64,000 nt of DNA from Calliopum simillimum (GCA_951812925.1 OX638368.1:4898001-4962000); one strand, 5' to 3'. Shown: positions 1 through 12,132, numbered from the stretch's first letter. Translations and numbers: made by a program. Notes: a model not told the origin generated them from the sequence alone.

Positions 1-558
1 TAAATTGCTTGTTTTTTTTTGCTGCTGCTGTAAAACTTTTTCTTTCCTTTTTTTTTGCAAAAAATTAATTCTAATAGACGAAAATTACTAAAATGACTGG
101 TAAAAAGTTGTAGCAGCAACAGCAAACTCAGTGACAAGGTAACGCGCCAAACGCTGCTCAATAAATTGAAAAAGTCTTCGTTTTTTTGAACTATGAACTC
201 TTAAATTTAATTAAAACTTTTTAAGTTAAGAAATTCAAATGATGAGTGCATTTTTTTTTTTGTTGCATTGGACGTTTCGGCATTTTGTTTTTTTTTATGA
301 TAAAAATTGCAATTTTAATGCGGGCAGTTTTTGGAACTAAAGCTTAGATGCAGTCATTTTACTTAAAATGCAAAATTTCTCAAAATAATTTGAACATGCT
401 GTTGATGATCAATTTTAGCTCGTAAGCATTTTGAAAGGTTTTCTCATAAAAACAGTTTTTTACTTAAGAACACAGCCAAGCTTTGTTGTTGCGGCCTTAT
501 AAAACTATAATTTCTTTTCAGCATTACTGCTTTCTTCTATTTAATGCTTTTTATTAAA
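1..558. other. AT-rich non-coding stretch
   Basis: Homopolymer T and A runs and short GCT/CAA-rich patches. There is no coding signal and no recognisable mobile element. Confidence 0.6.
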
Positions 559-612
559 TGTCACTCATACGACCTGTTGAACAATTAAAGTTAAAGCTAA
601 TTTTTCTTTGAT
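559..612 (-). repeat. two-box dispersed motif, site 1 (degenerate)
   Basis: Read on the minus strand, CGTATGAGTGACATTT matches box B of the two-box family described at 1521. About 35 bases away there is a box-A-like CTTTGATAT (reverse-strand view), which matches CTTCGATGT at 7 of 9 positions. This is the weakest of the nine sites and may be chance. Confidence 0.35.
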
Positions 613-1519
613 ATTTCTGCTTTATAAGCTTATTTGCTATAAATTTAATAGAAAAAGAGTACTATTTTTTTTTTTTTGTTTGCTCTAAATTTACTCGTAA
701 TCACTAAGCTCTCCTTTCAATTTGCGCAAATACAAAAAGAAAAAAAAAAAATAATTTGTTCAACTCAGTTTTGTATGGTCAAATGCGTTACATACAAAAT
801 TTATAACTAACAAGTGAAATGCACATCCCCCCAGCCCCTCACCCTCAACCCCCCAACTACAATTCTACTATTTGTGTTGATACTTGTGCTACTTTCGACA
901 GCAGTTTTCAATAGTTTTGCTCTACTTCTGTGTTGCCTAACCTTCGCTTTTGCTGCCTTGCTGCACAATTCCTTGTTAAATTGTTTGCACAAATTTCATT
1001 TTGTTTGAGTGCTGCTGCTGCATTTTTTTTTTTTTTTTTTTTTGTATTTATTTTCCTTTTTTTGCTCCTTTGCTGTTGTTGTTGTATTTTATGTACTCTC
1101 TCTCAACTTTTGAGTTGGAAATATAAAAGTTGTTAATCGCCCGCAGCTTATGACCAATTAATGTACAAAACTTTTGTGCAATAGAGGGGCAAAAAAATAG
1201 AAAATGCCAAAAGTTTTTGTTGCTTTTTTGTTACATTTCTTGTGCATATGTTTTCTTGGCTCTTAGTAAAGTAAATACATAAAGATATACATATACGCTT
1301 CAGTTTACTTTTACAAATTATTGCTGTGAAGTTACAATTTTGTTTAGTTAAATTATCCTGATATCAAAAAGTCTGAAGAAAATTTTTCAAATGCGCAAAA
1401 AAAGGTATTGTTTTACGAAATCTTACTGCCACGTGTTAGCGCAGCCATTTTTTGGACTAATTTCCTAATAAGCAGCACAAAATGGCTTAAAAATTTTATA
1501 AAGAATACTTGCCACTTTG
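613..1519. other. AT-rich non-coding stretch with poly-T tract
   Basis: Contains a poly-T run near 1022-1043 and a C-rich patch at 825-860. The small open frames here are low-complexity (Leu/Phe/Cys-rich) and look like chance. No gene or mobile element is seen. Confidence 0.6.
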
Positions 1520-1520
1520 G

Positions 1521-1580
1521 GTATCGAAGTTGAGCTATTAAAGTTTGAAAATTTTTCATTATAAGACGTATGAGTAACAT
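1521..1580 (+). repeat. two-box dispersed motif, site 2
   Basis: Box A is TATCGAAGTTGAG at 1522-1534 and box B is GACGTATGAGTAACAT at 1565-1580, separated by about 30 AT-rich bases that are not conserved. The same pair recurs at 3708, 6607, 50263 and 52463 on plus, and at 559, 58291, 61735 and 62713 on minus. Both boxes contain CpG and are far more conserved than their surroundings. I do not recognise the family. Box B overlaps CREB/ATF-like (TGACGTA) and AP-1-like (ATGAGTAA) words, but that resemblance is only suggestive. Confidence 0.7.
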
Positions 1581-1812
1581 ATAATTATGCAAAAAACTAG
1601 CATTTCCCGGTTGCTAAACTTTCTCTTTGTAAAGAAGTCTGGGCATCTCCAATCAAACTAAACCAAAGAATGTAAATTGTCCAGAGAATTTTATGTACAT
1701 TACCAAATAGTTAAATAGTTTCAATGATATGACATTTTTTTAAAGGGTAGAAATTTTTATTTTTAATTTTTGGTTTTCAATTTGGGGTCCATTGCCTGAA
1801 AAAAATTTTTTT

Positions 1813-2447
1813 CACTAAAATGTCGTAAAAAGTCATGAAACGCATAAAAAACACGAGAAATCCTTAAGAACATTTTTTTAAAATTTCCGCCATCCAAGGG
1901 GGGTAACCCTTCCTCGCTTTACCCGAAAAAATTAACGACGCAGAAACACGTGATTTCACGGTGATCGGTCCATCCGTTTGGGATTCTATAAGGAACATAC
2001 ATACTTAAAAATTTTTAAATTTTTTGGTTTCCGACATTCTTTTCCGTGAAAAAAATTGTTTTTTTCCAATAAAATGTCGTAAAAAGTCGTAAAACGCGTA
2101 TGAAAACATAAAAAAAACGAAAAAACGAAAAATTGCCAATCGCATGAAAAAATCTCTTTCCACTAATATGTTCAAAAAGTCACGAAATGCTTAGAAAACA
2201 TGAAAAATCAAAAAAAAAATTTGTAAAAACTTTTGGTGGCAATTTCCAAGGGGGGACCTATGGGCGAAAATCTTTTTTGCACTAAAATGTTGTAAAAAGT
2301 CATGGATCGCGTAGAAAACACGAAAAATCTGTAAAAAAAATTTCCAAACATTTTTGTCAATTTTTTTTTCCAAAATTTTTTGTCAATTTTTTTACACTAA
2401 ATGTCGGAAAAAGTCATTAAACGCTTAGAAAAAACAAAAAAACCGAA
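1813..2447. repeat. decayed minisatellite with a ~50-bp recurring core
   Basis: Five diverged copies of a core resembling CACTAAAATGTCGTAAAAAG followed by TCATGAAACGC and an A-rich tail begin near 1813, 2067, 2161, 2280 and 2394. Spacing is irregular (about 94-254 bp), so this is an old tandem array broken by insertions, or internal repeats of a dead transposon. No reading frame is conserved across the copies. Confidence 0.65.
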
Positions 2448-2691
2448 AAAAATGTTTCCAAGGGAACTTGTTTTTAAATAAATGTTCTACACCATTTCTG
2501 TGTAATGTTATGATTTTTCTCATTGAATTAAAGTTTAACCCCAGTGTGCCAGACGGTTCATATCTTCGCTATTTTTACCCGTTACGGATTCGTTACTGAT
2601 CCGTAACGGATAAAGAAGCGGAGATTTGAACAGTCTGGCAAACTGGAAAATTACTTCTAATAAAAAACCTATAAAAAATAGCCTTACCATA

Positions 2692-3390
2692 TGAGGAGGG
2701 TCCATAACAAAACGCAATAATTCCATTTATGGATTTTTTTGGATTTTACGGACTGAATTCGATTCTACGTATTTGAAATCTATGTAGCCCTTTTTTATAA
2801 AACGCAACAGGCGTCAATAATTTTACTTTTATTCAATATCAAAATTAATGGTTCAGACCAAAATGGCACATTTCCAAAATTATGCATTAAAAAAACATCG
2901 ATATATTAGTGAAAAGTCAATTGTGAAATTTATTTCATTGTTATGTTAACTCTTCAATAAAAATAGATGTTTTTGCTACTGTAACTCTACAAGAACTAAG
3001 GGGGGTCCAGAACAAAACGGAATAATTCCAATTTTTAAGTTTTTAAATTGTTTGACTGAATTCAATTCTACATATTAAAATCTATGTGAATATTGTTATA
3101 AAACATAGCGAGGAGTCAATAATTTTACCGTTATTTAATACCAAAAGTAAAAATTACTATGTGACGGATCAAAACGCAACATTTTCAAATTTGTAATCTA
3201 AACAGTTTAAAAATTAATGGCCAGATAAATTAATTTATTTATGATTTGTACTATCCCTAGAACCCTTCTATATCACAACACGAAAATTTTTTTAAAAAAA
3301 TATGTATCCAACTGACTTTAAATTACTTTTGTGCGTTTATCCAAAAAATTGTTAAGATCGATTTATTGCGTTTAGTTATGGACCTCCTCA
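2692..3390. mobile_element. TIR element (~0.7 kb, MITE-like) with internal direct repeat
   Basis: Both ends carry inverted copies of TGAGGAGGTCCATAAC..AACGCAATAA (the left copy has one extra G), each flanked outside by TA (2690-2691 and 3391-3392). This fits a Tc1/mariner-type target duplication. Inside, the left part (about 2692-2895) is repeated directly at about 2998-3205 with the shared words GTCCA.AACAAAACG, AATAATTCC and GTCAATAATTTTAC. No transposase frame survives, so it is non-autonomous or dead. Confidence 0.65.
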
Positions 3391-3707
3391 TATCGTCTCC
3401 TATTCAAGTAAAAACTTTTAGACAGTTTTTTCAAGTTTTGAGTTATTTTTGGTTCAGACTAAGAAATATCTCTGTTGGAAAGTGGTTTTTTATTATGAAA
3501 AAAGAATAAAAAACATTTAAGTACATAAAAAAACAAACAAAAATTTTTTTTTTTAACTTCAAATTGATCTAAACTTAAAAAACTGACTTTGTAGATTTCA
3601 CTTGAATATTTTACAGATTTGTTTTGCAACAAGCCAAAATACATTTTTTGTTTAAATAGAAGTTGAGCCACAAAGCTGAAGAATATTTTGTCGTAATTAG
3701 TCAGAAA

Positions 3708-3762
3708 TGCATCGAAGCTAAAAAATCTAAATTTAAATTAAAATATGTGACGTATGAATAAC
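3708..3762 (+). repeat. two-box dispersed motif, site 3
   Basis: Box A GCATCGAAGCTAA is at 3709-3721 and box B TGACGTATGAATAAC is at 3748-3762, with one change from the consensus GAGTAAC. It lies just outside the 3' end of the LINE relic. Confidence 0.65.
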
Positions 3763-3819
3763 AACAAATTATTTATAATGAGCACTTAAAAAATAAAATT
3801 TAAAAAAAAAAGCAGTACT

Positions 3820-3827
3820 ATTATTAA

Positions 3828-3857
<30 letters not shown>
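3820..3857. repeat. (ATT)n / (AAT)n microsatellite, LINE 3' tail
   Basis: About 12 near-perfect ATT units (AAT on the LINE strand). It sits directly after the LINE polyadenylation-like signal, so it is probably the element's tail rather than an independent microsatellite. Confidence 0.8.
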
Positions 3858-3858
<1 letters not shown>

Positions 3859-3956
3859 TCTTTATTAGTTAAAAAATAACTGTTACATTTAAAATTTTTG
3901 TACAGCTTAATTTTTCAATTTTAAAATATTTAACAAATTTAACAAATTTAAAAATT

Positions 3957-5385
3957 TTAGTGGATATGTAATAAAATAAAATCTACCACAAGTTTTTTAA
4001 AACAATGGAAATTATTTTCATTTTTGATTAAAGCTGGTAGGGAGTTATATAGTTTTAAGCCATTATACATAATTGAATTCTGAGTACTACTCTTGTTGAA
4101 TTTTTCTAATCTGAAGTCATTTGCTCCTCTCAAATGATAAGGTTGGATGTCCCTGACATAAACAAGCTCATCTTGAAGATATTCCGGAAATACTCCGTGC
4201 TTTACATTGAACACAAATATCAGGACTCTTAACGTCAAACGCTGTTTAACATTCAACCACAGTAACATTTGCAACATATAGGATGAAGGGGTGTAGATAT
4301 TGCACTTTATTATTATACGCATTGCTTTATTTTGCAAAGTTTGCAGTCTATTCTTAACACTAGTATTGCACATATTTAGAATGGTTGCACAATAATCGAA
4401 ATGCGGCAAAATTATTGTATTGAAAATCATTACCGCCTTTCCAAAGTTAAGTCGTTTTCTGATTCTGCTCAAAAAGCCCACTTTTTTACTAATTTTGTTG
4501 CATATATAATCAGCGTGTTCATTAAAATTTAATTGCTTGTCGATTATCACCCCTAAGTATTTTATTGAATTAACTTCATTTATGGTTTCACTGCCGATTT
4601 GTAATTGAATGCTTACATTTGAGTTTAATATTATAAATTTAGTTTTATCAACATTTAGTTTCAGTTTATTCATGCTTAGCCATGATTCTAAATTATTCAA
4701 GTCCTCTCAAAGTTTATCACGAATGTCACTTAGATTTTTGCAATCAATGTACAATAGTGTGTCATCCGCAAACAAAGCAATATTGCACCATTTCAACACT
4801 GAATTTATTTCATTAATATACAGCAAAAAGAGATCAACTCCTAATGTTGACCCTTGTGGCACTCCAATATCGACAGCTTTTTCTTGTGAAATAATATCCA
4901 TAACTTTTGTACTTTGTGATCTACCATATAGATACGATTCAAACCATCTCTTTTCAACACCTCTTATTCCATAGCATTCCAATTTTTGAATGAGGACACT
5001 GCGATCAATAGTTTCAAATGCTCTTTTAAAATCGAGGAAAAAAACAACAACAACCTTGTTATCAATAGCAATCTTCTTTTTTCATTCGTGGATTGTCCAT
5101 ATTAACGCCGTTTCGCAAGAGTGCCCCGATCTAAATCCCGATTGTTGCTTGATTATAATATTATTTTCTTTTATGAAATTAACAAGTTGCTTACTAACAA
5201 CTTTCTCAATAGTTTTTTCAAGGATTGGTAACATATTTATTGGTCTATATTCAACTGCTACTTTTGGATTAACGACTTTTGCGACTGGAACCACTATAGA
5301 TTTATTTAAAATCCTCGGAAACGCACCTTCACTCAAAGAAGTATTTATTATATTGAGGATATTATTTTATTGAGGATAACGTTTC
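3957..5385 (-). pseudogene. LINE reverse transcriptase, two in-frame stops
   Basis: Three open segments (5082-5336, 4707-4982, 3957-4700) lie in the same frame and are separated only by TGA codons near 5082 and 4707, so the RT is nearly intact. In order I see the finger-region YRPINMLP and SGFRSGHSCETAL, a palm segment in the 5082-4982 gap (FLDFKRAFETID), GVPQGSTLG, and the catalytic FADDTLLY near 4757-4780. These are followed by NKLKLNVDKTK and YLGVIID of the thumb region. The C-terminal part (about 200 residues) matches the region after the RT core in CR1/Jockey-group LINEs and has no RNase H. The enzyme would copy element RNA at a nicked target. The missing N-terminus and two stops make it inactive. 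Confidence 0.85.
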
Positions 5386-5390
5386 TATGA

Positions 5391-6606
5391 AATTGTAATT
5401 ATTCCCTTTTGCACAAAGCATTTCGCATAAACTATGACTCATCTTTTTACTAATACCTTACCATTCTAAAAAGTAATTTCAAACGACAGCAACTGGACAC
5501 AAAAAAAGAAAAAGAACAAACTGAGATAGAATCTTAACAAAATGCAACACCAACAATAACAACAATAGCAAACAGGAACAACAACTAAACTATAATAACA
5601 ACAGCATCAGTTATATGGCAACATCAGCTTAGTTTTGCATTACAAGAAAATTGCAGATTTTTAAGCCAACACCTGAGCCAAAAGATATAAAGTAATAAAA
5701 ATATGTACGAATATGCAAAAAGAAAATGTAAGAAAAAAGAAAAAATATAAAGCACTATACAGCAGAAGCATTACAAATGCACAGCAACAACAATGCACTG
5801 CTCCAGTTGTGCTCATTGCATTTCCGTTTCCGTATCCTTTGGCTGCTGCTGCTGCTGCTGTTATTACTAGAACTGCCCGTTTGCATTGTACAAACAGCCA
5901 CTATTAAAGCAGTAGAATATAAAATATGAATCGGAAAATAAGAAAGCTGCTGCTGGCAGTGTTTTCTTTTTCTTTCTGTATTTGTTTAAGTATTTATTTG
6001 ATGCATAAATCTGCATTATTATATAAAAAAAAATCCTTTTTTTTTCCTCAAATCAGCAGAATTTATGTTGACCAATTTTAGTTATGTACTCAAGAGACTT
6101 GGAAATTTTTTCAGCAATTTTTTTTTGAATAAGAGCAAAAGCAACCTGCATCGATTTTTGTTTAAGTTTTTGCTTATACAGGGTGTAAACGTTTAAATTA
6201 CGAGGCTTTTGGCAGGTGATAGAGAACAATAAGCCTAACAAAAAATTTTGTGGCAGAGGATCTTACCTTTACCTTTTAAGTAGCTATAGGAAAAAAACTA
6301 ATTTTCTCACTAATTTTACAAAAAAATTTTTCTTGCTTTAAATAACAATTTAAAGAAAATATTATTAAAAACTTTAAGTCATTTATATGAGTCACTCGTT
6401 TCGGCTTTCTTTTGGTGGAATTGATTTACAGGAATCGGGAAAGATTTTCAAAAGTTCTGAGCCTTTAAATTTGAAACTTAAATTTTTTCTTATTTTTTGA
6501 TTTTGGCTGCAAATTTAGTATGAAAAACGGCCATCAATCATATTTGATTTTAATAAAAAACCAAATTTTTCAAATCAACTTAGAAACTGCAATGTTTAAA
6601 AACGCC
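5391..6606. other. non-coding stretch with CAA/GCT-rich tracts
   Basis: CAA/CAG-rich sequence at about 5540-5610 and a (GCT)6 microsatellite at 5842-5860. No coding sequence or mobile element is recognised. Confidence 0.6.
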
Positions 6607-6680
6607 ACATCGAAGCTGAGAAATTGTGCAGTGAAAAGTCTTTAAACCATTCTTATGCAAGACGTATGAGTAATATTAAA
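6607..6680 (+). repeat. two-box dispersed motif, site 4
   Basis: Box A ACATCGAAGCTGAG (6607-6620) is the best match to the deduced consensus. Box B GACGTATGAGTAATAT is at 6661-6676. The spacer is about 40 bases. Confidence 0.7.
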
Positions 6681-7850
6681 TTTTTGCTAGCCATCAAAAA
6701 AACATCACTGTGTGAAATTAATTTTATGTAATAATCTTATGACTTTTTTAACAAATAATTTACTCAAATATGCTCGTTTACTAGAAAATAGCTGCATTTG
6801 CAATAAGATCTGACAGCACAAAAAAAAACACACATAACTATGCAGATAGACAGTGAAATACATAAAACTTTGGACATAAAATAAAACGTAATTAAAAGCA
6901 GGAAGTATAAAAATCAAGTTAACCATACATACATATTCATACAAACACATACCAAAGCAAATAGATATAGAGACGTACACACATATAGACATAAAGATAA
7001 TTCAGCACTACACACACAAATACAAACACATACATAACTTTGAACTCTCTAACGTGCCATCAACACTTCAATGCGAAAAAGAGCTGAGGTCGTTGTGTTA
7101 CTGCTGCTGCTGTTGCCATTATTTACGCGGTATGAGTAAATGTGGCAGCAGCACCTAGAATTGTGCTAATGAATTTTTTTTTATTTGCTTTTTTTCTCGG
7201 TTTTTGTATTTAACTGCCACATAAATTCCAAATGGCTGAGCTTTAAACAAAAATAAAAAAATAAATTGTAAATACAAGCGAGTAAATGTACATGGACTTA
7301 AATATTATGGTTGAAATTAAAATGCACACAAATTTTTCGAAAGGCAAAAGAAAAAACTAAAACAATTTCAAACTTAAAATGCTACAGATAATAAAACGAC
7401 AGCACAATTTGTAAATTAGTATTTTTTTTTTCGAAAAACAAAAAAAAAAAAAAATAATGTTATCAAAGAGCTAAAAATGTAAAAATATTTTTTTTTATTT
7501 ATCTCTCTGTTTACACTTTAAATGTGTTAAATCAATTTTATTGTTAAAAAATGCTGAAATATGCGAATATGTGTATATTAGACTGCTTCAAACTTTTTGC
7601 TTTATTTTTGCTTTCAAACTGGCTAAATAGTTGAAAAGACAGAAAATAAAAAACGTGATCTGATTGCGTGAGGAGGAAAATTTGCGAAGCCGCGTTTTCC
7701 TCCAACAAATCATCGCTTGTAATATTATAATTTATTCCATATTTTTTTTATCAATTTATAATGATTTTGTATTATTGTTAATTAAAATAACTTTATAAGT
7801 ATTAATTAAGTAGTAAGTTAAGAAATATAATCATAATTTTAGTAAAAAGT
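6681..7850. other. AT-rich non-coding stretch
   Basis: Simple-sequence A/T runs, a CA-rich tract at 7005-7035 and GCT repeats near 7100. A weak two-box-like pair (GAGCTGAGG at 7081, GGTATGAGTAAATG at 7129) is too degenerate to count. A 14-bp inverted repeat (GAGGAAAA/TTTTCCTC) lies at 7670-7705. No gene is seen. Confidence 0.5.
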
Positions 7851-7854
7851 AAAA

Positions 7855-8630
7855 TCCCTTCCACATAAACGAAACCAAAAGCAACGGCAACACTGCGTAG
7901 CAGCTGTTTTTGACACGCAGCTGTGATCGGGACAGTGTTTGCGTGTCCGGCGACCGGTAAACAACAGCAGCAGTAAGCAGAAGTAGCAGATAAAGCATTA
8001 AGCAGCAAGGAAAGTTAAAGTATTTGTACTTAGTAGTGGGGCGTAGTTGTGTAGAGACTGCTGCACTCAACACACGTAGCCCGATAATAAATCAGTTTCC
8101 TGTAGTTAGTACAAGGATGAGGGGTCGCAGTGAGCGGAATGAGAGGTATTTAGTCTCGTATAAGAGAGCATTGTTGTCAATAGCGTGAGCGTAGCTTACG
8201 GGCATAGTGCTCGGTGGCGGTAAGAGAAACTCCACATTAGACGTGGGTGGCCCGATAGTAAATCAGCTGCTCACGGCTAAAGTGGAAGTGGGGGGGACGG
8301 CCTCATGATCAAGCCCTATAGTAAATCAGGTAATTGCAGATGTGCTCTCTCTCTGGGGTGAGAAAACTAGCCATTGCGTTAGGTGTGAGCAGCCTGATAC
8401 GATATCAGCTATCCCCGACTAGAAAGTATGCGTGCAAGAGAATACACTGCGTTAAGTGTGGTGTTAGCGAGGCAAATAACTGCTACTAAACTCAACTAGA
8501 CCTCGACAAGCGGTGGAGAGAGCGAAGAAACAGGAGTACATAGAGAGTGATGAAGAGTAGAGAGACGTGTTATATTTATAATATTATTATAAGTATGTTG
8601 AAAGAAACCGAATAAAGAAATAAAAATGAA
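7855..8630. other. GC-richer island with thrice-repeated 16-mer; LTR or UTR candidate
   Basis: This block stands out from its AT-rich surroundings by base composition. The 16-mer CCCGATAGTAAATCAG, or a 1-base variant, occurs at 8080-8095, 8251-8266 and 8314-8329. There is a poly(A)-signal-like GAATAAAGAAATAAA near 8611-8625. No frame of useful length is present. The composition, repeated word and poly(A) signal resemble a solo LTR or non-coding leader of a retrotransposon, but I find no matching second copy, clear TG..CA ends or target duplication. A host regulatory or non-coding exon region is an alternative. Confidence 0.35.
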
Positions 8631-9134
8631 GTAAATAATTAAAGCTCCAACCCGTGGTTTTGAATTTATTGAAGATGCCGTCCTTTTCTATCTATAAATT
8701 TTTGTAGCCGAATCCTTGGTCATCGGCAAGCAAAACCGGTGGCAAAAAGATTGATTTCACAAGGGTAGATTATTTTGAGCAGTAAAGTCTTATATACATA
8801 TGTATGATACGGCAATTTTAATTTATGATCTTTTTCTTCAAAAACCGCTTTTTCTCTTACTTTCCCTTACCCAAAAATTTTCAAAATACGGTTCTTTACT
8901 ATTTTTTAGATTACTGACTAAATTATTTAGAATAATAGAATAATATTATTTATTATGATTGAAATAACTGCTAGTGTCGAAAAAAAAATCTATTAGTGAA
9001 GGTATGCAATTGCCATCTGTCCCTAATTTACTCTCCACTCGACTGGGTGAGACTAAACTTCAAATGATCTGTCTTATTCCCCATATACAGATCTCGTTAG
9101 AAGTGCAAAGTCAATAGCCTTTCAAACGTTGAGC
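8631..9134. other. non-coding stretch, nothing recognised
   Basis: AT-rich sequence without open frames or repeats that I can support. Confidence 0.5.
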
Positions 9135-9600
9135 CAGTTGTTCGGATCGAATAAAATCTAGCTAATTTAAACTGAATCAAAGTTTAAATTTCATGCTAAT
9201 TTTGATGATTTTAAGAAATTATTTGAAATTTGTTATTACTTTGTGATCCGAAAAAATAAAAAACTTCAAGTTTTTTTGTTTTAATCAGCTAAATGTTTTA
9301 TTAAAAATATTTTGAGCCAAGATTGGATGAAAAATGACAGATATACATAAATCTAGAATATAGCTGTGATTACCATCCGATTTTGCTCTGAATTAGCTCA
9401 AGATTTTTCTAATCAAATATGTTGTTGATAAAAATAATAAAATCTGATTTTATTTTTACTTTTTCGAACCAGAACACGTAAACAGTGTTAAAGGAAGATT
9501 TTGTAAATAACTGAAATTTGCATGAAATTCAAAACTTGCGAATTATTTGAAATTTGGTTCACTATTTATTGGCTATTTTTATTCGATCTCAATAAATGAC
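9135..9600. repeat. degenerate inverted repeat
   Basis: TCGGATCGAATAAAATCTAG near 9138 is mirrored by ATTTTTATTCGATCTC near 9575. Inner segments around 9300-9440 (TTGAGCCAAGATTGGATG against CATCCGATTTTGCTC) are also inverted. The arms are strongly diverged, so this is probably an old foldback element. Confidence 0.4.
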
Positions 9601-10052
9601 CCCATCTTGAAAAGGCAATTTGTTTGATCGTTATATGTTGAATACGACAAAACGTTCTCTTTACGGATCAGTTGAAGTTTAACATTTTTTCCTAATTTTT
9701 AAATTGTTCTTAAACTTTGAAAACTAAAAATCTATTTAAATAACATTTTTGCGAAAAAAAAACTATGATGAACTTTTTTATGTAAAATTGTTTGTTGTTT
9801 CCAATGGTAAAAACCCTAGTCGTTTAAGTTTAATCTTTCACGAGATATACACCAAACTTTTTAGAAAAGTGCTTTTTTACCATACAAGACATGGACTAAA
9901 AATAAGGAAGATAATACGCCATCAGTAAATATTAATATTATGGGCTCTCCTTGCATCAGTAGCTAATGTTATTTTATATCTTTGCATTTATTAAACCTTT
10001 TGGAAGGCAATAAGAAAACAAAAAATTAAAAATGAACCAGTCTAGTATACAT

Positions 10053-12132
10053 ATGGGTGATTCTCAGATAACTGTACTTTTTGTGTCCTCTGGCGATTTC
10101 ACCTATACAGCAGGCTTTTTTTCACAAAAAATTACGCTATAAGTTAGAAACTATGTTTTTCTAATATAGCAGATCAATTTTACCACCAAATAGTTATTGG
10201 TCTACTGTGAAAGTTTGGAAATACACCCCAAATGTCACAAACGTGGCATGTCTTACCCCTACTTTTTATACACAAAACGAAGAAAAACGACCTAAAAACG
10301 GAAATAGAACAAAAAACAAGTTACTACAAATATTAAGAAATTACTTAAGGCTACAATATTCTGAGGTCATCAGCAGTTTTAAATAAATTTTAGAGTGCAC
10401 AATTTCGAATTTAAAACTGTCCCCTAGTTTTGGAAAAAAAAAATTTCTTGAAAGCATTATGCTACTACTGCATGGTACTACTGTTTCAGTCAATAGATTG
10501 CAATACATATGCATTAATTCTGATCACTATCCATCACCCAAATGTCATCATGTCCAGACGCGTCCAAAAAGAAATCCGTTTGCGTTTTACAGGGCAGTTT
10601 ATAAACGAAAACAGGTTTTTTAAAAAATTATGGTCACACACGTGGCGCTCGGCACTCCCAGGTAGTACATTCTATTTTATGCACGAAACCATTTTTTTGT
10701 AGGATTTGCAGACATGACCCCAAATTCTTTCGGAAAAATCTTGAAAATGGAAAAATGTCACAAACGTGGCGCATCAAAAATGACACAAACGTGGCACTTT
10801 TTCTCAGTCTGCAAAAAACATATTTCGATATAAAGTTTGAGTATACAGATGTTTAGTTGAAGGCTATTAATTATGTTTTTAATACAACAATTTTTCTACA
10901 CCATCAGAATCCTGAGTTATCCTTGCTCAAAAGTGAAAAAATCACTGTTTTGACATTTATTAAAAGATATAGAACAAAAACAACAACAAATAAAATTAAT
11001 TTTAGTCAATGGATTCAGACAGCCAAATTTATTGTCAACAAGACATAGTTTACTGTTTTTCAATTAAATTCCCAGCTTCCGAGTTATAAGCGTTTAAAGT
11101 AAGGATATCTTTCGAAAACATGCAAAGAATTTTTCGAGACCGAAAAGTTACGAAAAATCAAGTTTTATTATTTTTATCAATAACATACTTAATTACAAAA
11201 ATTTCGAGACCTTGCAGACCATAATCGCATGAAAAATGACAGTTGTATGCTAGATTTAGTGAATGACCCTCCTAAACTATTGCTTTGCAAGTAAACAGAA
11301 TCAAAATTTCATCTGTTCATTCACTAAATCTACAGTAGAGCCTTATTTTTGCATCAGATTTTAGTCTGCAAGGGCTTAAAATTTTCGTGATAAAATATAT
11401 TTTTGATAAAAATAATAAAACTTACCATTTTTGTTAATTTTTCGGTCCTGAAAATCCTTTGTGTGTTATTGAGAGATATCCTTTTTGTAAAAGCTTATAA
11501 CTCGGAAACTAGGAATCCAATTGAAAAACGGTAAATTATATCTTGTTGATAATTAATTCGGCTGTCTGAATCCGTTGACAAAAATTAATTTTACTTGTTG
11601 CTGTTTTTGTTAAGTAGATGTCAAAACTGTGATTTTTTCACTTTTGAGCAAGGATAACTAAGGATACTGATGTAATAGAAAAAAATCAAGATCAGATTTG
11701 TTATTAGGAGATCCTAATCCACCATAAACGGCTATAAAAACAGAGGACAGGAAACCATAGTTGATCTTTAGGGCGGAAGGGTACAAAAAAAAAATGGACC
11801 ACCGGAGACATGACACTGTTGCAAAATTAGTCTTGAAGTGTAAATTTGTCATTATATGCAATATGTCTCTCATCAAAACGCTTCAAAACCATCATTTTTC
11901 CATACTGTGGCTAAAATCTCACAAGCGTGGCAATTTAGTCACAAACGTGGCAGCAAAATTTCTTAATTTCGACCTCAAAGCCGTAAATTCACACTTGTAG
12001 TTGATTTTCTTAAAAGGTGAGTTTTAAGAGTGTGTTTACACAAGATAGCATGAAGAAACTTGCAAAAATCCTAAAAAATTATCTGCCAATTTTACAACTC
12101 GAAAAAGCACAGTTATCTAAGAATCACCCATA
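10053..12132. mobile_element. 2.08-kb foldback element with TGGGTGATTCT ends
   Basis: The outer ends are inverted: TGGGTGATTCTCAGATAACTG at about 10054 against the reverse complement of CAGTTATCTAAGAATCACCC at 12110-12129. TA (or TAT) lies just outside each end. A long inner palindrome runs from about 10903 to 11675, centred near 11285, with arms matching over about 370 bp (for example ATCCTTGCTCAAAAGTG against CACTTTTGAGCAAGGAT). Between the ends and the palindrome lie six direct copies of a GTCACAAACGTGGC word. No transposase frame is visible. TA flanks point to a Tc1/mariner-mobilised element, as inference. Confidence 0.75.
10234..11952 (+). repeat. six dispersed copies of GTCACAAACGTGGC
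   Basis: The word, with 0-2 changes, is at 10234-10247, 10633-10646, 10757-10770, 10782-10795, 11919-11932 and about 11938-11951. All are on the plus strand although they sit on both sides of the element's palindrome, so they are not explained by the inverted arms. They could be binding sites for the factor that mobilises the element. Confidence 0.6.

Larger units (their letters stand above)
3818..5390 (-). mobile_element. 5'-truncated non-LTR retrotransposon (LINE) with (AAT)n tail
   Basis: The minus strand carries a reverse transcriptase relic (3957-5385), then a 3' UTR with AATAAAG near 3860 and an (AAT)n tail at 3820-3857. Trinucleotide tails instead of poly(A) are typical of CR1/L2/Daphne-type LINEs, so I favour that group without firm assignment. 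The endonuclease domain and any ORF1 are missing, so the copy is 5'-truncated as expected from incomplete target-primed reverse transcription. No target duplication was identified. Confidence 0.85.
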
